Of a stretch of 64,000 nucleotides of DNA, positions 17,053 through 25,710 are shown one piece after another (positions within the stretch are counted from its first letter, which is position 1; each line of letters opens with the position of its first letter). Origin of the DNA: Nisaea sediminum (lineage in GTDB: Bacteria; Pseudomonadota; Alphaproteobacteria; Thalassobaculales; Thalassobaculaceae). Location of the stretch: positions 310,001-374,000 of the forward strand of contig NZ_JACZCQ010000003.1 in the NCBI RefSeq assembly GCF_014904705.1, read 5' to 3'. The position numbers and the translations under genes were made by a program. A model generated the notes under the pieces. It saw nothing but the letters and a program-made list of their open reading frames with translations. It ran no database searches and was not told the origin of the DNA.

Positions 17053-18681
17053 ATGGAATTCCTCGATCTCTTTGCCTGGATGAAGGTGGCCGACGTTGCG
17101 ACGCTCAGCGTCGTTCTCCTGCTGGCGATGTTCGTCCTGCTCGCCATCGGCATGCCGCTCGGCTTTGCTTCCGCCTTCCTCGCCGTCCTGGTTCTGATCA
17201 TGAAGTTCGGACCGGATCTGCTGTTCAGCCGGTTCGGCTACGGGCCGCTCTCGGTCGTCGGCCAGGCGGTCTACCGGCAGATGACCAACTACGTGCTCAT
17301 CTCGGTGCCGCTGTTCATCTTCATGGCGGCCCTGCTCGAGCGCTCCGGCATCGCCAAGGATATGTACAACTCCCTCAATGTCTGGCTCAGCCGGACGCGG
17401 GGCGGGATCGCCATCGTCACCTCCATCATGGCGGTGATCATGGCGGCGATGTCGGGCATCATCGGCGGCGAAGTCGTGCTGCTCGGCCTGATCGCGCTGC
17501 CGCAGATGCTGCGGCTCGGCTACAATCAGAATCTCGCGATCGGAACGATCTGCGCCTCCGGCTCGCTGGGCACGATGATTCCGCCCTCCATCGTCCTGAT
17601 CTTCTACGGGCTGGTGACGGAGACCTCGATCAAGGCCCTCTTTACCGCCGCCTTTCTCCCCGGTTTCGTCCTGGCATCGTTCTTCATCCTCTACATCCTG
17701 CTCCGGACCAACCTGAACCCGAGCCTGGCACCACTCCCCGAAGAGGACCCGGACGCGCCGAAAGGCTGGGAAAAAGCCTTGCTGTTCATCGGCTTCCTCT
17801 CGCGCTTCACGCTCTGGCTGACCGGGTTCCTGCTGCTCCGTGCGCTATTTTTCACCGTGACCGGAGAGAACGAGGTGCGCGAGGGCGTGGATCCGATCGC
17901 TCTCGGCATGGTCTCGGACATGCCCTACATAGCCGCTGCGGGAGCCTTCGCCCTCGTCCTGATGCTGTTTGTGGTCGGTAAGGAGCGCTCCCGCCTGGGT
18001 TGGGAGATGGGCAAGGGGCTCGTCGCCCCGATCGTCGTGATCGGCGTCGTGCTCGGGTCGATCTACATGGGGATCACCGGCATCACCGAGGCGGCAGGCA
18101 TGGGCGTCGTCGCGGTTTTCGTCATCGGCCTGATTCGGCGCGAGATGACGTTCGAGATCGTCTGGGACAGCCTCATGCGGACCCTGAAATCCACCGGGAC
18201 GATCATCTGGGTCACCATTGGCGCTGCCTCCCTTGCCGCCGCATACACGCTTGCGGGCGGCCCGACCTATGTCGCAAACACCATCACCGCGGCGGAACTG
18301 CCGACCATGGGCATCATCCTGGTGATGATGCTGATATTTCTGGTGATGGGCATGTTCATGGACTGGATCGGCATCGTGCTGCTGATCATGCCGGTCTTCC
18401 TGCCGATCGTGCTCAAGCTGCCGGTCGAGGAGATCGGTTTTCTGGGCGCCCTCGACCCGAAATCCGTGGCGGTCTGGTTCGGCGTCGTGTTCTGCATGAA
18501 CATGCAGGTGAGCTTCCTGTCCCCGCCGTTCGGCCCGGCGGCATTCTATCTGAAATCGGTCGCCCCGCCGCATATCACCCTGACCGCCATATTCCGCGGG
18601 TTCCTGCCGTTCATCGCACTTCAGCTTGCCGCCCTGGCCGTCCTGCTGATCTGGCCGTCGATCGTGACTCTGTTCCTGTAG
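17053..18681 (+). CDS. dctM: TRAP transporter large permease, enlarged (DctM family)
   Basis: 542 residues against about 430 in most DctM proteins. Family landmarks: LLAIGMPLGFASAFLAVLV near 33, the first hairpin around MSGIIGGEVVLLGLIALPQM near 132, ASGSLGTMIPPSIVLIFYGL near 169, and GMFMDWIGIVLLIMPVFLPI near 434. Between the two halves, roughly residues 235-310 form an insertion with two extra hydrophobic segments and a hydrophilic linker (EEDPDAPKGWEK). Together with the enlarged DctQ this suggests a TRAP subfamily with extra helices. It transports the DctP ligand using a sodium gradient (family knowledge). Confidence 0.88.
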   Translation: MEFLDLFAWMKVADVATLSVVLLLAMFVLLAIGMPLGFASAFLAVLVLIMKFGPDLLFSRFGYGPLSVVGQAVYRQMTNYVLISVPLFIFMAALLERSGIAKDMYNSLNVWLSRTRGGIAIVTSIMAVIMAAMSGIIGGEVVLLGLIALPQMLRLGYNQNLAIGTICASGSLGTMIPPSIVLIFYGLVTETSIKALFTAAFLPGFVLASFFILYILLRTNLNPSLAPLPEEDPDAPKGWEKALLFIGFLSRFTLWLTGFLLLRALFFTVTGENEVREGVDPIALGMVSDMPYIAAAGAFALVLMLFVVGKERSRLGWEMGKGLVAPIVVIGVVLGSIYMGITGITEAAGMGVVAVFVIGLIRREMTFEIVWDSLMRTLKSTGTIIWVTIGAASLAAAYTLAGGPTYVANTITAAELPTMGIILVMMLIFLVMGMFMDWIGIVLLIMPVFLPIVLKLPVEEIGFLGALDPKSVAVWFGVVFCMNMQVSFLSPPFGPAAFYLKSVAPPHITLTAIFRGFLPFIALQLAALAVLLIWPSIVTLFL

Positions 18682-18787
18682 CGGGGGGAGCCTGCGATTC
18701 GTTCGTCACGACCCGCTGCGCATGACGGCCCACTCCGTCGCCATGACGCGGCGAGAGGTCTTCTGACTGATATCTTGGGAGAGAAAT
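18682..18787. other. Intergenic, between dctM and tRNA-Ala
   Basis: 106 bases with no gene. No clear T-tract terminator is seen for either the TRAP operon or the convergent tRNA gene. Confidence 0.4.
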
Positions 18788-18863
<76 letters not shown>

Positions 18864-19081
18864 ACCGATGCCGGACACGGGTCCGTCCGGCGCGGGGGAG
18901 ACTGATAGTCGATGCCGCCGGGCATTGCAAGGGCAAAGAGCGCCGTTCCGGGAGGCGTTGTCCAACGCGCCCCGATACCTATATAGACAGGGCGAAAACA
19001 TGGCGGCGCCAAGCGCTTGCCGTCCGCGCGGACGGGCGGTACGGTCCGGTGCGCACATCTCAGAAGGACGGATAAGATCCC

Positions 19082-19360
19082 ATGCAGTCGGTGCTGATTC
19101 TCGTCGATACGGTCGTCCAGCTCTATATCTACGCCCTCTTCATCTTCATCATTCTAGGCTGGCTCGTGCAGTTCAACGTGATCAACACGGGCAACCGCTT
19201 CGTCTATCTGGTGATGGATTTTCTCTACCGGGCGACCGAGCCCCTGCTGCGCCCGATCCGCAATGTCATGCCTAACCTCGGCGGGCTCGACATCTCCCCG
19301 ATCATTCTCGTCCTCGGGCTGACCTTCGCGCGCAACCTGATGTGGGAATATCTCGGCTAG
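19082..19360 (+). CDS. YggT family membrane protein
   Basis: 92 residues with two membrane segments (YIYALFIFIILGWLVQF and the C-terminal ISPIILVLGLTFARNLMW) and the YggT motif around FLYRATEPLLRPIRNVMPNLGGLD. YggT proteins are small inner-membrane proteins linked to osmotic tolerance and cell-envelope upkeep. It is followed 13 nt later by a DUF167 gene, a pairing that is widely conserved. Confidence 0.88.
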   Translation: MQSVLILVDTVVQLYIYALFIFIILGWLVQFNVINTGNRFVYLVMDFLYRATEPLLRPIRNVMPNLGGLDISPIILVLGLTFARNLMWEYLG

Positions 19361-19373
19361 GACCGGCTTCCCG

Positions 19374-19712
19374 ATGCCGCCACCGGCCGCCGCGCAACCG
19401 TTCGAACTGGTGCCTGAAGGGTTGCGCCTGCGTGTCCGCCTCACCCCGAATGCCTCCCGCGATGCCATCGGCAGTGTCGCACTTGACGCCGAAGAGGTCG
19501 CCTGGCTGACAGCCACCGTCACCGCCGCTCCCGAGAATGGCCGCGCCAACAAGGCCCTGATCAAGCTGCTCTCGAAGAGCTGGAAAGTCCCGAAGAGCAG
19601 CATCGAAGTGAAGTACGGCGCCACCCAGCGGCGCAAGACATTGCTGATTGCCGGTGACGGGCCGGACCTGGCAGCGAAACTGAACGACTGGCTGAATGAA
19701 ACAGGGGATTGA
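19374..19712 (+). CDS. DUF167 (YggU-like) protein
   Basis: 112 residues. The DUF167 core [15 protein letters not shown] near residue 19 and [16 protein letters not shown] near 54 are present, followed by [21 protein letters not shown]. The biochemical role of the family is unknown. It sits between YggT and FolD, and the FolD ATG follows 4 nt after its stop, suggesting one transcript. Confidence 0.88.
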   Translation: MPPPAAAQPFELVPEGLRLRVRLTPNASRDAIGSVALDAEEVAWLTATVTAAPENGRANKALIKLLSKSWKVPKSSIEVKYGATQRRKTLLIAGDGPDLAAKLNDWLNETGD

Positions 19713-19716
19713 ACCC

Positions 19717-20613
19717 ATGAGCACTGCCGAGATCATCGACGGAAAAGCCTTCGCGGCCGGGCTGCGCGTGCGGATCGGCTCCGCCGTCACCGAGCTGAAA
19801 GCGAAATACGGCGAGGTCCCCGGCCTCGCCGTCGTTCTGGTCGGCGAGGATCCGGCAAGCCAGGTCTATGTCCGCAACAAGGGCAAGCAAACAATCGAAA
19901 GCGGCATGGCCTCTTTCGAGCACAAGCTCGACGCCTCGACGAGCGAGGAGAGCCTGCTGAAGCTGATCGCCGAGCTAAATGCCGATCCGGCGGTCGACGG
20001 CATCCTGGTGCAGCTTCCCCTGCCCTCGCACATCGACAGCCAGAAGGTGCTGGACGCGATCGATCCCGAAAAGGACGTGGATGGCTTCCATGTCGTCAAT
20101 GCAGGCCGGCTCGCGACCGGCGGCGACGCGCTGGTGCCCTGCACCCCACTCGGCTGCCTGCTGCTGCTGCGCGACCGGCTGGGCGATCTCTCGGGCAAGC
20201 ATGCGGTCGTGGTCGGACGCTCCAACATCGTCGGCAAGCCGATGGCCGCCCTGCTGCTGCGCGAGAGCTGCACCGTCACCGTCACCCACTCCCGCACCGC
20301 CGATCTTCCGGGCGAGTGCCGCCGCGCCGATATTCTGGTCGCCGCCGTCGGCCGGCCGGAGATGGTGAAGGGCGACTGGATCAAGCCGGGCGCCACGGTG
20401 ATCGATGTCGGCATCAACCGGGTCGACGCGCCGGAAAAGGGTGAGGGCAAGACCAAGCTGGTCGGCGACGTCGATTTCGCCAGCGCCTCGGACGTGGCCG
20501 GCGCGATCACTCCGGTGCCGGGCGGCGTCGGCCCGATGACCATTGCCTGCCTGCTGCGCAACACCGTCGAGGCCGCCTGCCGCCGCCGCGGCTGGGCGAT
20601 GCCGGCACTCTGA
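19717..20613 (+). CDS. folD: Bifunctional methylenetetrahydrofolate dehydrogenase/cyclohydrolase
   Basis: 298 residues. FolD motifs in order: [18 protein letters not shown] with the catalytic Tyr and Lys near 46-58, [41 protein letters not shown] with the NADP-binding loop, and [10 protein letters not shown]. It converts 5,10-methylene-THF to 10-formyl-THF in the cytoplasm for purine and formyl-Met synthesis. The ATG at 19717 was chosen over one seven codons upstream because the latter lies within the DUF167 gene. Confidence 0.96.
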   Translation: MSTAEIIDGKAFAAGLRVRIGSAVTELKAKYGEVPGLAVVLVGEDPASQVYVRNKGKQTIESGMASFEHKLDASTSEESLLKLIAELNADPAVDGILVQLPLPSHIDSQKVLDAIDPEKDVDGFHVVNAGRLATGGDALVPCTPLGCLLLLRDRLGDLSGKHAVVVGRSNIVGKPMAALLLRESCTVTVTHSRTADLPGECRRADILVAAVGRPEMVKGDWIKPGATVIDVGINRVDAPEKGEGKTKLVGDVDFASASDVAGAITPVPGGVGPMTIACLLRNTVEAACRRRGWAMPAL

Positions 20614-20880
20614 TCAGGCCTTCGGAGGCCGCCCGTAGCGGATCACACCCTTGGCCTCCGAAAGCGGTACCGGCTTACCCTTGCGGAGCGCGACCAGTTC
20701 GCCTTCCGCCTCGAGCACGACGGCGACCCGTTCGATCTGCCGCAGCAGCGCGCGCCAGGCGGGTTTCGGTCCTGACGGATCGCCGCCCGCCGCACGGCCG
20801 AACTCGCTCGGCGAGAGCGATCCACCGCCCGCTCTCTCCAGCGCGTCTTGCATCAGCGTCTTCAGCGTCGCGTCATCCAT
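20614..20880 (-). CDS. DUF3253-like small protein
   Basis: 88 residues, starting MDDATLKTLMQDALERAGG. The pattern SPSEFGRAAGG, then WRALLRQIERVAVVLEAEG, then LRKGKPVPLSEAKGVIRYGRP matches what I remember of DUF3253, a winged-helix-like family of unknown role. It is tail-to-tail with folD with no gap between the stops. Confidence 0.65.
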   Translation of the reverse strand: MDDATLKTLMQDALERAGGGSLSPSEFGRAAGGDPSGPKPAWRALLRQIERVAVVLEAEGELVALRKGKPVPLSEAKGVIRYGRPPKA

Positions 20881-20987
20881 CTTTCCATTCCGTCCTGCTA
20901 TACTTATATCGCCTGTGATGATCCGAATTCGGCCGCGCGTCCACCCACAAGAGATGCCGCCCGGGGAACTGCGCTTGGGGGAGCGAT

Positions 20988-21683
20988 ATGACCGGTAGTC
21001 TGGATGCCCTTTTCGCGGCCGTCGTCGCCTTCGTCGGCGGCCATTTCCTGCTCGGCTGGCCGAGCGTCCGCGCCGCCCTGATCGAGCAGCTCGGTGCCAT
21101 GAGGTTCCGCGCGGTCTTCTCGCTCGCCTCGATCGTCGCCATGGTCTGGATGGTGATGGCCTATGGCGCCGCTCCCTACATGGCGGTCTGGGAACCGCCG
21201 CTCTGGACCCGCTGGATTCCCAATCTCGTGATGCCTTTCGCCTGCATCCTGCTGGTCACGGGCTATAACCCCTTCAGCCCGACGGCGATGGTCCGCGAGG
21301 AAGATTTCGACGACCCGCATCTGGTGCACGGCATCCTCACCGTGACCCGGCATCCGGTGATGTGGGGCATCGGCCTCTGGGCGCTGGCGCATTTGACGGT
21401 GCGCGGCGACGCGGCCTCGATGATGCTGTTCGGCGGCATCGCCGTCCTGGCCTTCGTCGGCATGATCAAAATCGACGCCAAGAAGCGGGCGGAGTACGGC
21501 GCCAAATGGGCGCCTTTCGAGCTTTCCACCTCGGTCGTCCCCTTCCGTGCCGCGCTTGACGGCAGGACGGCGGTCGACTGGAAAGGGATCGGCTGGCTCC
21601 GGCTCGGCGGCGGTCTTCTGCTCTGGGCCGTCCTGCACGGCGCCCACCCCTGGATCGCCGGGGTGAGCGCGGTACCGGTGTGA
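20988..21683 (+). CDS. NnrU family membrane protein
   Basis: 231 residues with about six membrane segments. NnrU landmarks are GGHFLLGWPSVRAALIEQLG near 17 and VHGILTVTRHPVMWGIGLWALAHL near 110-133, the latter with His residues typical of the family. NnrU is linked to nitrite/nitric oxide metabolism in rhizobia, and many members occur outside denitrifiers; no denitrification gene is visible here. GGGGGAGCG precedes the ATG. Confidence 0.82.
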   Translation: MTGSLDALFAAVVAFVGGHFLLGWPSVRAALIEQLGAMRFRAVFSLASIVAMVWMVMAYGAAPYMAVWEPPLWTRWIPNLVMPFACILLVTGYNPFSPTAMVREEDFDDPHLVHGILTVTRHPVMWGIGLWALAHLTVRGDAASMMLFGGIAVLAFVGMIKIDAKKRAEYGAKWAPFELSTSVVPFRAALDGRTAVDWKGIGWLRLGGGLLLWAVLHGAHPWIAGVSAVPV

Positions 21684-21693
21684 GACTGGCAGC

Positions 21694-22227
21694 GTGAGCG
21701 GTAGCCCCGGGTTCCTCGTCATCCTCGGCGGTCTGCCGGGTACCGGCAAGAGCTCCATCGGGCGCGAGCTCGCGGCGCGGATGCCGGCGCAATATCTCCG
21801 TATCGACACCATTGAGGGCACGCTCCGGCGGATCCGGCCCGAACTCGGGGATCTGCGCGATTCCGGCTACTGCATCGCCTATGCCCTCGCCGCGGACAAT
21901 CTCCGGCTCGGCCATTCCGTCATCGCGGATAGCGTCAACCCGATCGAGATCACCCGCTCAGCCTGGCGCGATGTCGCCAAGCAGGTGGATACCGACTTCA
22001 TCGAGATCGAGATCTTCTGCTCCTCGCCGGACACCCACAGGCGCCGGGTCGAGGAGCGCTGGCGCGCCCATGACGGGAGCGGCGTCCCGGACTGGGAGGC
22101 GGTCCGCAATCGGCATTACGAGCCCTGGGACAGCGCCACGGTCCGGATCGACACGGCCGACGCGACGCCGGCCGCGTGCGCGGAGACACTCATCGAACGG
22201 CTCAGGACCGCTCAGCCGACTTCGTAG
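21694..22227 (+). CDS. P-loop ATP-binding protein (small-molecule kinase-like)
   Basis: 177 residues, GTG start 10 nt after the NnrU stop. Walker A GGLPGTGKSSIGREL lies near residue 10-24; the remaining pattern (RIDTIEGTLRR, ADSVNPIEITRSAWRDVA, RRRVEERWR lid-like Arg segment) is that of the AAA_33/zeta-toxin-like kinase superfamily. No substrate can be assigned. Its 3' end overlaps the next, convergent gene by 16 nt. Confidence 0.75.
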   Translation: MSGSPGFLVILGGLPGTGKSSIGRELAARMPAQYLRIDTIEGTLRRIRPELGDLRDSGYCIAYALAADNLRLGHSVIADSVNPIEITRSAWRDVAKQVDTDFIEIEIFCSSPDTHRRRVEERWRAHDGSGVPDWEAVRNRHYEPWDSATVRIDTADATPAACAETLIERLRTAQPTS

Positions 22228-22484
22228 CGGCCGCGGGTCAGCAGGATCAGCAGCACGAACATCAGCGGCACGACGGTGAGTGCCGGCAGGATGATCGCCG
22301 GATAGCCGAAGAGCGCGATCGCGCCGATCCAGAGCAGGGCGCAATTGATTAGGAAATAGGTGAAGGCGGAGACCCCGCCGGTCTTCAGGTCGCGGGCGAT
22401 CCAGCCGATCAGCGGAATGGCGTAGAAAAGTCTGCTCAAGGTCAGTGTCCTCTTTCGGTCGTGTCGAGACACCGGAAGTGACAT
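22212..22484 (-). CDS. Small hydrophobic protein, unknown function
   Basis: 90 residues. After a basic N-terminus (RHDRKR) come two or three hydrophobic segments, TYFLINCALLWIGAIALFGY and IILPALTVVPLMFVLLILLT being clearest. No export or enzyme motif. A shorter start at the Met upstream of FYAIPL is not available, so the first ATG is kept. The 3' end overlaps the convergent P-loop gene by 16 nt. Confidence 0.55.
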   Translation of the reverse strand: MSLPVSRHDRKRTLTLSRLFYAIPLIGWIARDLKTGGVSAFTYFLINCALLWIGAIALFGYPAIILPALTVVPLMFVLLILLTRGRYEVG

Positions 22485-22522
22485 CGCAACTTGCGCGCAA
22501 CAATGCGCAATAGTGACGCAGA

Positions 22523-23431
22523 TCAGTTTTGTCGCAGGGCAACCGCGATTTCAGCGGCAAGCCGCGCATTGGCGCGCACCAGCTCGATATTCGTCCGGAG
22601 GCTGGCGCCGGCAGTCGCGTTGCGGATCTCGGAGAGCAGATAGGGCGTCACCTGTTTGCCGCTCGTCCCCGTCCGCTTCGCCTCGTAGAGCGCGTCCTCG
22701 ATGATCCGGTCCATCTCCGTCCGCGGCAACGCATGCTCTTCCGGAACCGGGTTGGCCACGAGCATGCCATTCTCGAGCTCGAGCCCCCGGCCGGCACGCC
22801 AGCACGCGGCGATCTCGGCAGCACTGTCGAGGCGGAGCGGCACCTTGAGACCGCTTTGCCGGCAGAAGAACGCGGGAAACTCGTCGGTGCGGTAGCCGAT
22901 CACCGGTACGCCCTTGGTCTCCAGCACTTCCAACGTCTTCGGCAGGTCGAGGATCGATTTCGCTCCCGCGGAGACCACCATCACAGGCGTGCGCGCCAGC
23001 TCCTCGAGATCGGCGGAGATGTCGAAATCGAGCTCGGCCCCGCGATGGACGCCGCCGATCCCGCCGGTCGCGAAGACCTCGATCCCGGCGCGCTCGGCGA
23101 GGATCATGGTGGCGGCGACGGTCGTCCCGCCGGTCCAGCCTTTGGCGACGGCAATACCGAGATCGCGGCGGGAGAGCTTGATCGTTTCTTCGGAGGCGCA
23201 GAGCCCGGCCAGATCAGCTGTCGAGAGGCCGATGCGAACCTCGCCCCCGAGCACGGCAACGGTCGCCGGTATGGCGCCGGCCGCGCGGACCTCCTCCTCG
23301 ATCTCGCGACCGATGGCGAGATTGTCGGGCCTGGGTAGGCCGTGCGTCAGGATGGTGGATTCAAGTGCGACGACTGGTCGGCCCTCGTCGAGGGCCGTCC
23401 GTACTTCGTCCGAAAAGACCAGATGGGTCAT
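22523..23431 (-). CDS. psuG: Pseudouridine-5'-phosphate glycosidase
   Basis: 302 residues. PsuG motifs: ALESTILTHGLPRPDN near 22-37, the Lys-bearing KLSRRDLGIAVAKGWTGGTTVAAT near 88-111, FATGGIGGVHRGAE near 124-137, and VSAGAKSILDLPKTLE. The enzyme splits pseudouridine 5'-phosphate to uracil and ribose 5-phosphate. The usual partner kinase PsuK is not next to it. The start at 23431 (MTHLVFSDEV) is used because the upstream frame runs into a dispersed palindromic repeat that encodes no conserved protein. Confidence 0.93.
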   Translation of the reverse strand: MTHLVFSDEVRTALDEGRPVVALESTILTHGLPRPDNLAIGREIEEEVRAAGAIPATVAVLGGEVRIGLSTADLAGLCASEETIKLSRRDLGIAVAKGWTGGTTVAATMILAERAGIEVFATGGIGGVHRGAELDFDISADLEELARTPVMVVSAGAKSILDLPKTLEVLETKGVPVIGYRTDEFPAFFCRQSGLKVPLRLDSAAEIAACWRAGRGLELENGMLVANPVPEEHALPRTEMDRIIEDALYEAKRTGTSGKQVTPYLLSEIRNATAGASLRTNIELVRANARLAAEIAVALRQN

Positions 23432-23449
23432 CGCGTTCCCAACTCTCTC

Positions 23450-23536
23450 GTCATCCCGCACCTGATCCGGGACCTTGCGAAGCTTGGAGCAGAACCAAAT
23501 GTTCGACAAGGTCCCGGCTCTGCGGCCGGGATGACG
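23450..23536. repeat. Dispersed palindromic repeat, type A (full copy)
   Basis: An imperfect palindrome of about 87 bases: the outer arms are GTCATCCCG and CGGGATGAC, and inner arms GGGACCTT (23469-23476) and AAGGTCCC. The right half, 23511-23536, recurs without mismatch at 25733-25758 (26 bases). It lies in the gap between argG and psuG. Confidence 0.8.
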
Positions 23537-23571
23537 ATCATGGGAATAGTGTGAGTCAACCTGTCCCTCAC

Positions 23572-23643
23572 CGTCATCCCGACGGACGTCGGGATCCACT
23601 CCAGAACCGTCACCAGTGGATCCCGATTTTCATCGGGATGACG
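23572..23643. repeat. Dispersed palindromic repeat, type B, copy 1
   Basis: 72 bases. It begins CGTCATCCCGACG and ends CATCGGGATGACG, with matching arms GGGATCCACT and AGTGGATCCC around a 14-base centre; each outer arm can also fold on itself (CCCGACGGACGTCGGG and CCCGATTTTCATCGGG). Copy 2 at 25639-25710 has the same length and differs at about 6 positions, 5 of them in the central loop. Conserved arms and a variable loop are the mark of a structured mobile repeat. Confidence 0.85.
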
Positions 23644-23655
23644 ATTGAGGTGTTC

Positions 23656-24867
23656 TTACCCCTGCAGCATCTTGTTGAGGCGCAGGCGCAGCGCGTTCAG
23701 CTTGATGAATCCGGCGGCGTCCTTGTGGTCGTAGGTGCCGGAGCCTTCCTCGAAGGTGACGATGTCCTCGGAATAGAGGCTGCGCTCCGCCTTGCGGCCG
23801 GTGCAGGTGACGTTGCCCTTGTAGAGCTTCATGCGCACGGTGCCGGTGACGTTGCGCTGGCTGAAGTCGATCGCCTGCTGCATCATCTCGCGCTCCGGGG
23901 AGAACCAGAAGCCGTTATAGATGAGCTCCGCATAGCGCGGCATCATCTCGTCCTTCAGGTGCGCCATGCCGCGGTCGAGCGTCAGGCTCTCCATCGCGCG
24001 GTGCGCGTGGTGCATGATGGTCCCGCCCGGGGTCTCGTAGACGCCGCGGTTCTTCATGCCGACGAAACGGTTCTCCACCAGGTCGAGACGGCCGATGCCG
24101 TTCGCGGCGCCGAGTTCGTTCAGCTTCGTTAACAGACTGGCCGGGCTGAGACGCACGCCGTCGATCGCGACGGGATCGCCATGCTCGAAATCCACCTCGA
24201 TCACGGTCGCCTTGTCCGGCGCCTGCTCCGGCGAGACCGTGCGCTGGAAGACGTATTCCTCCGGCGCGTCCCACGGATCCTCCAGCACCTTGCCCTCGGA
24301 GGAGGAGTGCAGCAGGTTCGCGTCGACCGAGAACGGCGCCTCGCCGCGCTTGTCCTTGGCGATCGGAATCTGGTGCTTCTCGGCGAACTCGATCAGACGG
24401 GTGCGCGAGGTCAGGTCCCATTCGCGCCAGGGAGCGATGATCTTGATGTCCGGCTGCAGCGCGTAGTAGCTGAGCTCGAAGCGGACCTGGTCGTTGCCCT
24501 TGCCGGTCGCGCCGTGGGACACGGCGTCGGCGCCGGTCTCCTTGGCGATCTCGATCTGGCGCTTGGAGATCAGCGGCCGGGCGATCGAGGTGCCGAGCAG
24601 GTAGCAGCCCTCATAGAGCGCGTTGGCGCGGAACATCGGGAAGACGTAGTCGCGCACGAATTCCTCGCGCAGATCCTCGACATAGACTTCCTTGATGCCG
24701 AGCATCTTCGCCTTCTCGCGCGCCGGCTCGACATCCTCGCCCTGCCCGAGATCGGCGGTGAAGGTCACCACCTCGCAATTGTAGGTGTCCTGCAGCCAGC
24801 GCAGGATGACGGAGGTATCGAGGCCGCCGGAATAGGCCAGCACGACTTTCTTGACGCTCTCGGACAT
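23656..24867 (-). CDS. argG: Argininosuccinate synthase
   Basis: 403 residues. ATP-binding loop [17 protein letters not shown] at 9-25, then [17 protein letters not shown], the citrulline/aspartate region [19 protein letters not shown] near 119-137, and [20 protein letters not shown] near 267-286. It joins citrulline and aspartate using ATP in arginine synthesis. No argH is next to it. Its downstream side carries the palindromic repeats. Confidence 0.97.
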   Translation of the reverse strand: MSESVKKVVLAYSGGLDTSVILRWLQDTYNCEVVTFTADLGQGEDVEPAREKAKMLGIKEVYVEDLREEFVRDYVFPMFRANALYEGCYLLGTSIARPLISKRQIEIAKETGADAVSHGATGKGNDQVRFELSYYALQPDIKIIAPWREWDLTSRTRLIEFAEKHQIPIAKDKRGEAPFSVDANLLHSSSEGKVLEDPWDAPEEYVFQRTVSPEQAPDKATVIEVDFEHGDPVAIDGVRLSPASLLTKLNELGAANGIGRLDLVENRFVGMKNRGVYETPGGTIMHHAHRAMESLTLDRGMAHLKDEMMPRYAELIYNGFWFSPEREMMQQAIDFSQRNVTGTVRMKLYKGNVTCTGRKAERSLYSEDIVTFEEGSGTYDHKDAAGFIKLNALRLRLNKMLQG

Positions 24868-25078
24868 GTAATCGCCTTAGACGCTAGGAGGCCCCGGAAG
24901 GCCCGGTGAACAACGGATCCGGACCTTCGCAAACGGCGGCGGGCCCGACGGCGCCGGAGTATAGGGAAACTGTCATTTTCGGCAAGGGACCTTGCCCGCG
25001 ACTTTGTGACTTATCGTGCGGGCCGGGCGCCCTATATGATCGTATGAGCCTTCACCATTGACCAAGGGAGCCCGAACG

Positions 25079-25618
25079 ATGAGCAGCGCAACCGAAACCG
25101 CGATCCTCGCCGGCGGCTGTTTCTGGGGCATGCAGGACCTGATCCGCAAGCATCCCGGCGTCACCGATACCCGCGTCGGCTATACCGGCGGCACGGTCGA
25201 GAACCCGACCTACGAGCATCTGAAGACCGGCCGCAGCGGCCACGCGGAAGCGATCGAGATCAAGTTCGATCCGTCGAAGACCAGCTACCGCGCGATCCTC
25301 GAGCTGTTCTTCCAGATCCACGATCCGAGCACCGTCGACCGACAGGGCAACGACCGCGGCCCGCAATACCGCTCAGCGATCTTTTATCTGACGGACGAGC
25401 AGAAGCGCGTCGCCGAGGACACCATCGCCGACGTGGACGCCTCCGGCATCTGGCCCGGCAAGGTGGTGACGGAAGTGACCAAGGCGGGCCCCTTCTGGGA
25501 GGCCGAGCCGGTGCATCAGGACTACCTGCAGCGCATCCCGCACGGCTACACCTGCCACTTCCCGCGCCCGAACTGGGTACTGCCGAAGCGCGCGCCGAGC
25601 GTGGCTGCGGGGGAATAA
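25079..25618 (+). CDS. msrA: Peptide-methionine (S)-S-oxide reductase
   Basis: 179 residues. The catalytic [11 protein letters not shown] motif puts the active Cys at residue 14; further MsrA landmarks are [52 protein letters not shown] and HQDYLQR. It repairs methionine-S-sulfoxide in the cytoplasm. There is no MsrB gene or fusion nearby. The start at 25079 follows AAGGGAG; an ATG seven codons earlier lies before that site. Confidence 0.95.
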   Translation: MSSATETAILAGGCFWGMQDLIRKHPGVTDTRVGYTGGTVENPTYEHLKTGRSGHAEAIEIKFDPSKTSYRAILELFFQIHDPSTVDRQGNDRGPQYRSAIFYLTDEQKRVAEDTIADVDASGIWPGKVVTEVTKAGPFWEAEPVHQDYLQRIPHGYTCHFPRPNWVLPKRAPSVAAGE

Positions 25619-25638
25619 TACTCCCTGCCCGCTCAGGT

Positions 25639-25710
25639 CGTCATCCCGACGCACGTCGGGATCCACTGCCTAAGCGTCACGAGTGGATCCCGATTTTCAT
25701 CGGGATGACG
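25639..25710. repeat. Dispersed palindromic repeat, type B, copy 2 (inside rpsD frame)
   Basis: 72-base palindrome, the same length as copy 1 at 23572-23643 and about 66/72 identical by hand alignment. The minus-strand rpsD reading frame enters this repeat and stops within its right arm (stop at 25697-25699). It starts 21 bases after the msrA stop. Confidence 0.85.
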
